Part shown: positions 1-8,199 of the stretch, piece by piece
Position numbering within the stretch: position 1 is the stretch's first letter
How the letters are laid out: each line of letters opens with the position of its first letter
Assembly: GCA_913057235.1 (NCBI GenBank)
Contig: CAJXNI010000001.1
Coordinates: forward strand, 124,001-188,000
Origin: an uncultured Bacteroidota bacterium
GTDB taxonomy: Bacteria > Bacteroidota > Bacteroidia > Flavobacteriales > Schleiferiaceae
Direction: 5' to 3'
DNA length: 64,000 bases
Notes under the pieces: generated by a model
Seen by the model: the letters and a program-made list of their open reading frames with translations, nothing else
Database searches by the model: none
What the model was told of the DNA's origin: nothing
Position numbers and translations under genes: made by a program

Positions 1-760
1 TCATCTTCACCTTGCCTTTAGGCGTTTTCAAGCCCCAGGGGTTTTCAAAATCCTGCCCCATTAAAATGATACCGCCCCTGGGCCCACGCAAAGTTTTGTG
101 GGTAGTAGAAGTTACAATGTGACAATGAGGTAAAGGGTCGTTTAAAACGCCCTTGGCTATCAATCCGGCCGGGTGGGAAATATCGGCCAGTAATAAGGCA
201 CCTACCTCATCGGCAATAGCCCTAAACTTGGCGTAATCCAGGTCTCGGCTGTAAGCCGAAAAACCACAGATCATTAAGTTGGGTTTTTCTTCACGCGCCT
301 TCTCAGCTACCTTCTCGTAATCAATGCGGCCCGTTTCTTTTTCAACTCCGTAAAAAGAGGTTTTAAAATACTTCCCGCTAAAATTTACCGGTGATCCGTG
401 CGTGAGGTGGCCTCCGTGGGAAAGATCAAAACCCATGATTTTATCTCCGGGCTTTAAACAGGCCAAAAATACGGCCGCATTGGCCTGGCTGCCACTGTGG
501 GGCTGCACGTTGGCATACTCTGCACCAAACAAAGTCTTAGCCCTATCAATGGCCAATTGTTCTACTTGGTCTACCACTTCGCAGCCTCCGTAATACCGTT
601 TACCGGGAAATCCTTCTGCGTATTTATTGGTTAAAACCGAGCCCATGGCTTGCATCACCTGTGGACTGGCAAAGTTTTCAGAGGCTATTAATTCAATCCC
701 TTCGGTCTGCCGGGTTCTCTCTTCTTCAATAAGATTGAAAATGGCGCTGTCTTTTTGCAT
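1..760 (-). CDS. glyA: Serine hydroxymethyltransferase (C-terminus beyond window)
   Basis: PLP enzyme that interconverts serine and glycine and loads one-carbon units on tetrahydrofolate in the cytoplasm. The visible 253 codons begin with ATG at 760 and hold the family N-terminus (ELIASENF), the GSQAN active-site region, and the PLP-lysine motif [13 protein letters not shown] near residue 222. After it comes the insert [15 protein letters not shown], which I recall as typical of the Bacteroidota form. The rest of the gene lies before base 1, so the protein is partial only because of the window edge. It is divergent from the fumarylacetoacetase gene across a 59-base gap. The identification is secure. 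Confidence 0.97.
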   Translation of the reverse strand, partial: MQKDSAIFNLIEEERTRQTEGIELIASENFASPQVMQAMGSVLTNKYAEGFPGKRYYGGCEVVDQVEQLAIDRAKTLFGAEYANVQPHSGSQANAAVFLACLKPGDKIMGFDLSHGGHLTHGSPVNFSGKYFKTSFYGVEKETGRIDYEKVAEKAREEKPNLMICGFSAYSRDLDYAKFRAIADEVGALLLADISHPAGLIAKGVLNDPLPHCHIVTSTTHKTLRGPRGGIILMGQDFENPWGLKTPKGKVKM

Positions 761-819
761 AAAGCTTATTTTGTGAGGCTTTGCCTTTATTTATAATATT
801 GCTCAAAATTAAACAGAAA

Positions 820-2094
820 ATGCTCACAGCAAATAATACAGACCGCAAGAGTTGGTTAGAAATAGAAAGCAATAGCGACTTCCCCATTCAAAATATTCCC
901 TTTGGTGTTTTTATGGCGCATGATGACCATATTACCATAGGTACGCGCCTGGGAGATTGGGCCGTAGACTTGAACGTACTGCATCAGTTAGGTTACTTTG
1001 AGGGAATCACCCTACCGGAAGATGTGTTTTTGCAAGACACCCTCAACGATTTTATCACCTTGGGCCGCCCTATTTGCCGGCAGGTACGCAACCGTATTGC
1101 GGATATTTTTGATGCCGAGAATGACCAATTGAAAAACAATCAGGAGCACCGTAACGAGGTACTTTTTAAAGTAGATGAAATTCAGGTACTCATGCCTGTT
1201 TTTGTGCAAGACTACACCGATTTTTACAGCAGCCGCGAACACGCTGAAAACGTGGGCACCATGTTTAGAGGCAAAGAGAACGCCCTCATGCCCAACTGGC
1301 TGCACCTTCCAGTTGGCTACCACGGCCGTTCCAGCTCCATTGTGGTGAGCGGAGAAAATATTCATCGCCCTAAAGGCCAAACCATGCCTGAAGGAGCTGA
1401 CAAGCCGGTATTTGGCCCCAGCAAACTGATGGACTTTGAATTGGAAATGGCCTTTATCACCACCGATGGCAAGCACTTAGGCGAAAGCATTTCTACCGAT
1501 GAAGCCGAGGAGTACATTTTTGGTATGGTGATTTTTAACGACTGGAGTGCCCGTGATTTGCAAAAGTGGGAGTACGTGCCGTTAGGACCGTTTTTAGGTA
1601 AAAACTTTGGCAGCAGTATTTCGCCTTGGGTAGTTACCCTGGATGCCTTGGAGCCCTTTAGAACAGAGGCCCCTAAACAGAATCCTGAACCACTGCCCTA
1701 CTTGAAATGTGCCAATAACACCGCCTACGATATTAACCTGGAAGTTTACATTCAGCCCGAGGGTGGCGAAGAAACGCGGGTAAGCGAAAGCAACCATAAA
1801 TACTTGTACTGGACCATGGTGCAGCAATTGGCACACCACACTGTAAACGGCTGTAACATTAATGCAGGCGATATGATGGCCAGTGGAACTATCAGTGGCC
1901 CAGAGCGTGAAAATTATGGCTCCATGTTAGAATTGAGCTGGCGCGGTTCCAATCCTTTAAAATTAAAGGATGGTTCTGAACGTAAGTTTCTTTTGGATGG
2001 CGACACCGTAATCATGCGGGCATTTGGCCAAAAAGACGGCTTGCGCCTGGGCTTTGGCGAAGTGCGCTCTAAAGTGTTGCCCGCTAAAGATTAA
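820..2094 (+). CDS. fahA: Fumarylacetoacetase (tyrosine degradation, last step)
   Basis: Hydrolyses 4-fumarylacetoacetate to fumarate and acetoacetate at the end of tyrosine catabolism. The 424-residue product matches the usual family length. The metal and catalytic motif DYTDFYSSREHA (about residues 131-142) carries the equivalents of human Asp126, Tyr128 and His133. LPVGYHGRSSS, FELEMAF (two metal-binding Glu) and DWSARDLQKWEYVPLGPF all follow in family order. An upstream TTG at 781 would add 13 hydrophobic residues, but ATG at 820 gives the normal N-terminus and is preferred. No other tyrosine pathway gene is adjacent. A strong terminator follows at 2117. Confidence 0.96.
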   Translation: MLTANNTDRKSWLEIESNSDFPIQNIPFGVFMAHDDHITIGTRLGDWAVDLNVLHQLGYFEGITLPEDVFLQDTLNDFITLGRPICRQVRNRIADIFDAENDQLKNNQEHRNEVLFKVDEIQVLMPVFVQDYTDFYSSREHAENVGTMFRGKENALMPNWLHLPVGYHGRSSSIVVSGENIHRPKGQTMPEGADKPVFGPSKLMDFELEMAFITTDGKHLGESISTDEAEEYIFGMVIFNDWSARDLQKWEYVPLGPFLGKNFGSSISPWVVTLDALEPFRTEAPKQNPEPLPYLKCANNTAYDINLEVYIQPEGGEETRVSESNHKYLYWTMVQQLAHHTVNGCNINAGDMMASGTISGPERENYGSMLELSWRGSNPLKLKDGSERKFLLDGDTVIMRAFGQKDGLRLGFGEVRSKVLPAKD

Positions 2095-2116
2095 TGAAAT
2101 TTTCCCAGAAAAGCTT

Positions 2117-2149
2117 CCCTTGTTGGCCTTTGGTTAACAAGGGTTTTTT
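2117..2149 (+). terminator. Rho-independent terminator after fahA
   Basis: A perfect 8-bp stem, CCCTTGTT at 2117-2124 and AACAAGGG at 2136-2143, with an 11-base loop and followed directly by six T residues. It lies 22 bases after the fahA stop codon, so it very likely ends that transcript. Confidence 0.88.
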
Positions 2150-2288
2150 AATTTAAATATTAGCCGCAAAAAGTTTTAGGCCGGGATGTTTGCGGGGCAG
2201 AAAAAGTTTGCACGAGTAGCCGCAGGAATTAGATGGCCGGTGTGTTTTCCATGTCGGCTAAGTGTTTCTAAGCCAGCAATTATAAAAC

Positions 2289-3089
2289 CTAAAAGGTGAA
2301 ACCGGCTCTAAAAATGATGGGCAGGCCGGAGTCAAAACCAAACTCTAATCCTTCACCACCGCGGCTTTCTTTCCCGGGCAACCCCACTACCTGGTCAAGC
2401 ATGCGGTCGTAAAAATACTCCTGCTTCTTTTCCACATTATCAAACTGATAAGCCACAAAGAAAGATGCCCTGGCTTCCAGACCTATAAAAAAGTGGTCCG
2501 AAAAATAATATTCAATGCCAGCAAAACCACCCATACCAGCGCCAAGTCTTTGATTGTAAACATCACTGATCACTCTAGTGCCTACAGGGCCAGAATTATT
2601 ATAGTTATTGCCATATAAGTCGGGGACTGGCTCATACCCGTAGTTTCGCTGGTTATAGCTCCCAAAAACACGAACATCATAACCGGCATACTTACGCCAG
2701 CTTCTATTGGTTTTTAATAATTTAAGTTTACTGGAAGGTGTCACCTTAAAAAACTCCTGCCCCAAGGCTATGCTGGCATAGGCATTTACAGCCGAACTGG
2801 TTTGCTCCCAAATGGCGCTTTCAAAATAGTCCGTTGATCGATTCACATCTATATTTGCCGAAAGCCTTAAAGCCCTGTTTTCCTTATAAACACTACGGTA
2901 AATCAGTCCAGCGCCACTAAGGTTCAAGTCATTATTGTAATTCTCGTTATCGCTAAAAAAGTTACCGATATAGCGAAATACTGGGTTAACATTAATAGCT
3001 ATTGATTTTTCACCCTCTTGCATGGGTTGGGCCGCCAGGCTCATGGCTGCTAACACTAAAATTGCAGTGGCAAACAGATTATTTTTCAT
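2289..3089 (-). CDS. Secreted or outer-membrane protein of unknown function
   Basis: I do not recognise a named family. The 266-residue product starts with a clear Sec signal peptide (MKNNLFATAILVLAAMSLAAQ); the upstream TTG at 3110 is less likely than this ATG at 3089. The remainder is rich in Tyr, Phe and Asn with alternating polar and hydrophobic residues (for example GAGMGGFAGIEYYFSDHFFIG), and the protein ends in FRAGFTF. An aromatic last residue is typical of outer-membrane beta-barrels, so a small barrel is the best structural guess. It faces away from the glycosyltransferase gene that starts near 3242 and has no obvious partner. Confidence 0.75.
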   Translation of the reverse strand: MKNNLFATAILVLAAMSLAAQPMQEGEKSIAINVNPVFRYIGNFFSDNENYNNDLNLSGAGLIYRSVYKENRALRLSANIDVNRSTDYFESAIWEQTSSAVNAYASIALGQEFFKVTPSSKLKLLKTNRSWRKYAGYDVRVFGSYNQRNYGYEPVPDLYGNNYNNSGPVGTRVISDVYNQRLGAGMGGFAGIEYYFSDHFFIGLEARASFFVAYQFDNVEKKQEYFYDRMLDQVVGLPGKESRGGEGLEFGFDSGLPIIFRAGFTF

Positions 3090-3241
3090 TCCTTGAAGAT
3101 TTTGGAGCAAGTTAATTGAATTTCTTTAGGCTTCCACTTTTTGTCTTCTATTTCTGTCATTTCCCAAAGCCCGGTACTTTGGCTGGCAATCTGCATTTTT
3201 ACGCACCTTTGTTGAAACTAATAATTCATAATTATACCCTT

Positions 3242-4342
3242 TTGGCAACACTCCCCAAAATTCTTCATGTGTCTACCCCGCAAAGTTGGCGAGGGGGCGA
3301 ACAGCAACTGGCGTACTTGATGGAAGAATTGGAAAGACTAGGCATTACACCTTTGGCAATGACGCCCACTGGCTCTGCGCTCAGCCGGTTTTGCCAACAA
3401 AAGCAGTGGCAACACCAAACAGCTCTTAAAAAAGGCGGCCTGCCTTTGAGTTTTGCCAAGGCTTTAAGCCTGTATGCCAACCAGAAGCAAGTAAATGTAG
3501 TGCATGCCCATGACTCACACGCACACACCGCCTGCATTTTGGCCGCTACCTTTTGGGGACTTAAGTTGCCTGTAGTGCTCAGCAGAAGAGTCGACTTTCC
3601 GGTCGGTCAATCGGCCTTGAGCCGCTACAAATACAACCACCCCCAGGTAAAACAAATACTGTGTGTAAGTGAAGCCATTCAAGAAATAGTGCGCCCCAGC
3701 ATTCAAAGGCCAGAGCGGCTAAAAGTGGTGTATTCTGGGGTAGACTTGCAAAAATTCCCCACCACCGCACCCGGTCACTTGCGCAAAGAGTTTGGGCTTT
3801 CGCCCGATATACCCTTGATTGGAAACGTAGCAGCTTTGGCTGATCATAAAGATCACTTTACCTTTTTACGAACTGCCAAGCTACTGATTAACCAAGGCTT
3901 TAAAGCCCATTTTTTCATAATTGGTGATGGCGAACTGCGGGCAGAGCTGGAAGCCTTTAGCCAAGCTGAAAACTTGCAAGAGCAAGTCACCTTTACGGGC
4001 TTTCGGGCTAACGTAACGGAGCTTTTGCCAGAGTTGGACTATTTTTTATTTACCTCCAAAACTGAAGGTCTAGGTACCAGTATATTAGATGCTTTTGCCG
4101 CAAAGGTGCCTGTGGTGGCCACGGCCGGGGGCGGTATTCCTGAGCTGGTGAAACATCAAGAAACCGGTCTTTTAGCGCCCGTCAAAGACGCAGATCTTCT
4201 GGCTAAACACCTGCAAAAACTTATCAGCAATGACTCCCTTCGCGATAAGCTCACTAAAAACGCCTTGAAATGGGTGCAAAAATTTTCAAAAAAAGAAACC
4301 GCCCGGCAAACACTTCTGAGCTACCAAGAGCTGTTGAACTAA
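3242..4342 (+). CDS. GT4-family glycosyltransferase
   Basis: Retaining GT-B glycosyltransferase of the GT4 type, probably adding a sugar to a cell-surface glycan or lipid-linked intermediate on the cytoplasmic side. The N-terminus reads ILHVSTPQSWRGGEQQ, a typical GT-B first strand and glycine loop. The C-terminal half has LIGNVAALADHKDH, FFIIGDGELR, VTFTGFR and the donor-site signature FTSKTEGLGTSILDAFAAKVPVVATAGGGIPE. The reading frame is open back to TTG at 3116, but no ATG exists there; TTG at 3242 puts the start right before the conserved strand and behind a possible promoter (CACCTTTG at 3204), so I prefer it. Start is uncertain. Its stop overlaps the convergent acyltransferase stop by 4 bases. 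Confidence 0.87.
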   Translation: MATLPKILHVSTPQSWRGGEQQLAYLMEELERLGITPLAMTPTGSALSRFCQQKQWQHQTALKKGGLPLSFAKALSLYANQKQVNVVHAHDSHAHTACILAATFWGLKLPVVLSRRVDFPVGQSALSRYKYNHPQVKQILCVSEAIQEIVRPSIQRPERLKVVYSGVDLQKFPTTAPGHLRKEFGLSPDIPLIGNVAALADHKDHFTFLRTAKLLINQGFKAHFFIIGDGELRAELEAFSQAENLQEQVTFTGFRANVTELLPELDYFLFTSKTEGLGTSILDAFAAKVPVVATAGGGIPELVKHQETGLLAPVKDADLLAKHLQKLISNDSLRDKLTKNALKWVQKFSKKETARQTLLSYQELLN

Positions 4343-4830
4343 ATTTTGGATTTTGTTTTAGCAGGATTTCCCCAGGCCTCTGTGTTATCAGGTACATCTT
4401 TGGTTACAATGCTACCGGCTCCAATAATAACGTTATGGCCAATTTTCACATCTGGGAAAATACAACTGCCTCCCCCTATTCGAGTGTTGTTGCCAATGGT
4501 GGGAGGGGTAATGGCGCCATCCATGTATTTGTCATTCATAGTGATAACCCCGGGTCCTAAGAAGCAATTTTCCCCAATTTTCACCCCTCGGGTGATGTGA
4601 CAACCGGTTTGAATGCTGCTATTGGCTCCAATCTCCACTTGGTTGCAAATATTACAGTGAGAACCCACCGTAACGTTTTCTGAAATTTTTGCCCCAGATT
4701 GTATCATAGTAAAAGAGCCTACTCTGGAGCCTGAGCCAATGCTCACATCCTCTTGAACTTCCGTAAGGCGGGCGTTGTAAAACTTTACTCCTTTAAATCT
4801 GCGCTTAAGCTTACGCTTCCATTTTCCCAA
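4339..4830 (-). CDS. Left-handed beta-helix acyltransferase (hexapeptide repeat)
   Basis: A 163-residue sugar O- or N-acyltransferase of the trimeric hexapeptide-repeat class. Repeats of the [LIV]-G-x-x-x-x form run through most of the protein (VSIGSG, VTVGSH, VEIGAN, VKIGEN, VKIGHN, VIIGAG), ending with the family C-terminus IVTKDVPDNTEAWGNPAKT. A basic N-terminal stretch (KWKRKLKRRFKG) precedes the helix. Such enzymes acetylate sugars for O-antigen or capsule, consistent with glycosyltransferases on both sides. The acceptor sugar cannot be told from sequence. Confidence 0.88.
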   Translation of the reverse strand: MGKWKRKLKRRFKGVKFYNARLTEVQEDVSIGSGSRVGSFTMIQSGAKISENVTVGSHCNICNQVEIGANSSIQTGCHITRGVKIGENCFLGPGVITMNDKYMDGAITPPTIGNNTRIGGGSCIFPDVKIGHNVIIGAGSIVTKDVPDNTEAWGNPAKTKSKI

Positions 4831-4944
4831 TTTATTGGCAAATAATTACTTCTCAAATCTACTATAAATTACCAAAATTTACTTTTTTAGCTATGTCCCG
4901 TTTTGACCTAAAGAGGCTTTGATTGTTCTTTTAAATAATTAATA

Positions 4945-5640
4945 ATGAATTACAAATTATCCCCTCAGTTTAAAGGCGAACAAATGTTTAAGGAGCAGGG
5001 CTTCTTAGGCGTACCTGTACACTCTTTTGAGGCGGTCGGCAGAAATCAATTGATCACCTTTTGCAGTTAGGCTTAACACCCGAGCATAAGGTGCTGGAAA
5101 TTGGCTGTGGGGTTTTAAGAGTGGCCTATTGGTTAATCAGACTTTTAGAAGTAGAGAATTATTGCGGTATAGAACCCGCCCGAGAAAGAGTAGAACTGGG
5201 TAAAAAACATTTGGTAACAGCGGAGTTATTAGCGCATAAAAAGCCCAGGTTTGACTTTAACGACCAATTTGATTGCTCGGTTTTTAACAATCGTTTTGAC
5301 TTTTTCCTGGCAGGCTCCATTTGGACCCACTTTAGTAAAAAAAATAAAAGTAATGTTAGATGGATTTGTAGACTTTGGCACGCCCACGGCCAAATTTCTG
5401 GTTTCCTACCTCCCCGCGCACGAGGCCAATGAAGATTGCCAGGGAAAAGAATGGGTGGGCACTAGTCATCAGTCATCCACCGCTGGAGTAATTAAGCACA
5501 GCCTTTCCTGGATAAAAAAAGAATGCTCTAAGAGAAATTTACTTCTTGATGAGCTTGAATACCCAGCATTTGATGGTCAGTTTTGGCTGCTAATTAGCCG
5601 CACGGAACAAGCCAAGAAACCGAGAGGATTTTGGAAATAA
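4945..5640 (+). pseudogene. SAM-dependent methyltransferase, broken by two single-base frameshifts
   Basis: Reading from ATG at 4945, the frame gives a normal N-terminus (FKGEQMFKEQGFLGVPVHSF) and then stops after 41 codons. The methyltransferase continues in a second frame from about 5050 with HLLQLGLTPEHKVLEIGCG (SAM-binding motif I) and runs to SIWTHFSKK. The frame then returns to the first one at a run of eight A (about 5334-5341) and continues to 5640 (LDGFVDFG to the end). The changes fit one lost base near TTGATC (5048) and one gained A in the homopolymer. The gene is either a recent pseudogene or an intact gene with two sequence errors. It would methylate a sugar or lipid in the glycan locus. 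Confidence 0.8.
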
Positions 5641-5645
5641 ACTTT

Positions 5646-6803
5646 TTATTTTTTGCCCAAAAGTAGGCGTAAGGGTGCGGTGAGTATGCGACCTAATTTA
5701 AAGCTCCACGATTGAGTTATTTCCTTGTTGATTAGCTGTAATTCTTGTATGCGTGCTTGGAGCTCACTATTTTCCATAGATAGGTTTTGCTGAAGATTTT
5801 TAACACGCCCTTCCTCTTTCTGTAGAAGCCTTAAAATACTTTGATAATTAGCTTGTTTTTGGGGTTGGCTCTCTATTTCTTGGTCCTTAGCCTGGGTATA
5901 TACGGCACAGAGTTCATCCACTACCTCTTCCAGTCCCGCAGATTCCCTTAAATGATTAGACACCTTTTTAGCTGTATCACGGTTGTACTTCTTAAGTTCT
6001 TTAATAATCAATGAGGAATCATGTGGTTTAGTAAGAATCTGTGCTCCAAAGTTGTAGGTACGCAAATGCTCAAAATTATCAAGGCTCACAGCCTCACCCA
6101 GCCCTTTAAAATCGCAAAGAATTACAAAGGCGCCAGAAGCCATCGCCTCCATAGCCGCCTTTGCTTTAGCAAATACCACATCATATTTCCAAAGCATTTT
6201 TTCGGGGTATTGAGTAGCTGTTCCTGCTCCGTGTCCTATAATATCAAGGGGAATATTTAAAACCTGACAAGCCTCCTGAATGGCCACTGCATAGTTATCT
6301 TTAGTAGCGTAGTTACTAAATACAGCAGCTCGCTTCGGGTGCAGGTTCCATTCTTGCTTCTGCTTAAAACGCTGAGTATTCACCCAATTAGGGATTATAG
6401 AACAAGCCCTTTCAGAGATTTGGTTGTCTACGATCAACCGCTGCAAGCAGCGTTTGTCTACAGGTATATGACGTACAATTTGCGGAAGGTCTGGTGGGAA
6501 ATCTCCAGGAAACTCCCTATCGTGCAAAACGTACACTACAGGTATTTCCGGGAAAAATAATATTGCCTCTAAACTGGGCCTAAATTGATGGGTGTGAATT
6601 ACATCAGGCCTGAATTTCAATTGGTCTAAAGAATCTACCACCGCTACGCCTGCCTCCTGAATGGATTGAGCCAGCGCCCCAAGTTCTGGAGAATATACGC
6701 CTACCTCATGCCCTCGCTTTTTTAAAGACAGAGCTAATTCTTTCGTGTACATTTCGGTACCGCCCGTACCTACCAACCAGATATTAGTGATTAGTATTTT
6801 CAC
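5646..6803 (-). CDS. GT4-like glycosyltransferase with C-terminal coiled coil
   Basis: A 385-residue GT-B enzyme. The N-terminus, ILITNIWLVGTGGTEMYTKELALSLKKRGHEVGVYS, has the GGTE loop typical of GT4 enzymes; HTHQFRPS and IIPNWVNTQRF are domain-boundary motifs, and FAKAKAAMEAMASGAFVIL holds the donor-site Glu. Residues from about 320 form a Glu/Gln-rich coiled coil, ending in SWSFKLGRILTAPLRLLLG, a tail often seen on O-antigen and surface-glycan enzymes. The start is GTG at 6803, overlapping the stop of the upstream BKACE gene by one base, so the two are probably co-transcribed. The substrate is unknown. Confidence 0.85.
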   Translation of the reverse strand: MKILITNIWLVGTGGTEMYTKELALSLKKRGHEVGVYSPELGALAQSIQEAGVAVVDSLDQLKFRPDVIHTHQFRPSLEAILFFPEIPVVYVLHDREFPGDFPPDLPQIVRHIPVDKRCLQRLIVDNQISERACSIIPNWVNTQRFKQKQEWNLHPKRAAVFSNYATKDNYAVAIQEACQVLNIPLDIIGHGAGTATQYPEKMLWKYDVVFAKAKAAMEAMASGAFVILCDFKGLGEAVSLDNFEHLRTYNFGAQILTKPHDSSLIIKELKKYNRDTAKKVSNHLRESAGLEEVVDELCAVYTQAKDQEIESQPQKQANYQSILRLLQKEEGRVKNLQQNLSMENSELQARIQELQLINKEITQSWSFKLGRILTAPLRLLLGKK

Positions 6804-7628
6804 TAGATCCCAATTATTTCCCTGGCATTTTTAGGACTGGCGGGGGTTCGGCCTAACTCTTTAGCCAGGCGAATTATCCGCTCTACTAATCTGGGATTAG
6901 AAGCGGTTTCGCGGGTATTCCAATTGCAGTAGGGATTATCTTCAAGGCCTTTCCGCACATGGCCTCCTAAAGCCAAAGCAATAGTGTTGGCCTGCAATTG
7001 ATAGCGTCCTATTCCGGCTAAGGACCAAGTTGAACCTGTGGGCAAGGCACCAATCATGGCACCAATAGCAGCTGCGTCTAAATTCACCGTCCCCAGTGAA
7101 CCTAAAAGTAAATTGTAATAAAAAGGCGGCTTTAAAAAGCCCTTATTTACCAGATATTGGGAATAATGTACCATGCCTAAATCAAAGGCTTCTAATTCGG
7201 GGACCACTTGTAGCTCATTCATTTTCTGAGCCAGTCCTTTAATATTGTCTGGCGGGTTTACTGACGCTTGCTTAGGAAAATTAAGGGAGCCCAAGGTAAG
7301 CGAGGCCATATCTGGTTTCTCTGGGCCGCTAATCTCTAAGGCGGCAGAGCGTTTTTCCAGTTCAGACCAATTTCTGCCACTGCTGGTTACAACCACTATT
7401 ACTTCCTTATCTATTCGCAATCATTTCTTTGAAAGGCTCCGGACGCCAGGTGGGGTCTTCCTGTGCATCACGGGCGTGCAAATGCACCATAGAAAAGCCC
7501 AGCTCGTAACATCTTTTTACATCGGCCACAACTTCCTTTGGTGAGATAGGTACTTGCGGGTTTTGCTTCTTCCGCGGAATCATTCCCGTTGGACAGAGGT
7601 TAATAATTACGGGTTTTTGTTCAGTCAT
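6803..7628 (-). pseudogene. BKACE / DUF849 beta-keto acid cleavage enzyme, frameshifted
   Basis: The two halves lie in different frames. The first (ATG at 7628 to a stop at 7407) encodes VIINLCPTGMIPRKK and MVHLHARD, the metal-binding and substrate part of the BKACE TIM barrel. The second (from about 7420 to 6803) continues with VIVVVTSSGRNWSE, MASLTLGSLNF, NGxGxGGH-like ALALGGHVRKGLEDN and the family C-terminus. Joined, they give a near full-length protein. The shift falls near 7407-7420, after EPFKEMIAN. BKACE enzymes split beta-keto acids with acetyl-CoA to give acetoacetate and a new CoA ester. Its one-base overlap with a glycosyltransferase gene is unusual. A sequence error cannot be excluded. 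Confidence 0.82.
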
Positions 7629-7816
7629 GAGTAAAGGCTATTGAAATAGGCAGTAAAAAAAGTCATTATTTACCAAAACCATCAAAGGCTCTGCTTTAAA
7701 TTTCCACGTCTTTTTTTTGAGCAAGCCTTAAACTACTCTCTGGGTCAAAGTCTTACAGCTAAAGGCTGCGTGGTAAAGGAAGTGCAACAGAGGCTTTGGT
7801 TTCTTCTCATTTGCCC

Positions 7817-7824
7817 TAAATTTG
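7817..7824 (+). promoter_or_regulatory. Bacteroidota -7 promoter box (TAAATTTG)
   Basis: A perfect TAnnTTTG match, with TTTG at 7795-7798 as a -33 candidate 18 bases upstream. It lies only 12 bases before the ATG at 7837, which implies a very short leader for the membrane protein and cca genes. Confidence 0.6.
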
Positions 7825-7836
7825 TATTCCCGTAAA

Positions 7837-8199
7837 ATGGGGCGTATGGCGCAAGTAATTTTCATTGTATTTAGCACACTGCTTATGATGGCCATTTTGG
7901 GGCTGTTTTTACGAAAGGTAGGGCTGCAACTGCAGTACCTGAGACTTGAGCAGAAAAAAGACCCTGGAGAAGTGACTGATTTTTTGCGTTTTTCATGGCA
8001 AGATTTGCAAGCCCGACAAATTAGATGGCAAGCTTTTCTTCTTTTCCCCATGCTTTATGGCGTACCCATGGATGAAGAATCTAATGAAAAAATGAATCTC
8101 AAGCGAGCCATTAAACGTACCCATATCCTCATTTATTTAGCGCTCATCATTTTGGTGGTGCTGGGCGTATTTTCTGAAAAAGTATTTCCCACAACATAA
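7837..8199 (+). CDS. Small two-segment membrane protein, unknown function
   Basis: A 120-residue product with two likely membrane helices, one near the N-terminus (VIFIVFSTLLMMAILGLFL) and one near the C-terminus (ILIYLALIILVVLGVF), joined by a polar middle of about 65 residues. It ends one base before the cca start, so the two are translated together, but nothing in the sequence links it to tRNA maturation. ATG at 7837 is preferred over TTG at 7822 because the TTG lies inside the promoter box; ATG at 7846 is also possible. I do not recognise the family. Confidence 0.75.
   Translation: MGRMAQVIFIVFSTLLMMAILGLFLRKVGLQLQYLRLEQKKDPGEVTDFLRFSWQDLQARQIRWQAFLLFPMLYGVPMDEESNEKMNLKRAIKRTHILIYLALIILVVLGVFSEKVFPTT

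Noticed and set aside
402-593. Plus-strand open frame of 63 codons
   Set aside because: Antisense shadow of glyA, which has clear SHMT motifs on the minus strand.
1012-1476. Minus-strand open frame of 154 codons
   Set aside because: Lies wholly within fahA on the opposite strand and has no family resemblance.
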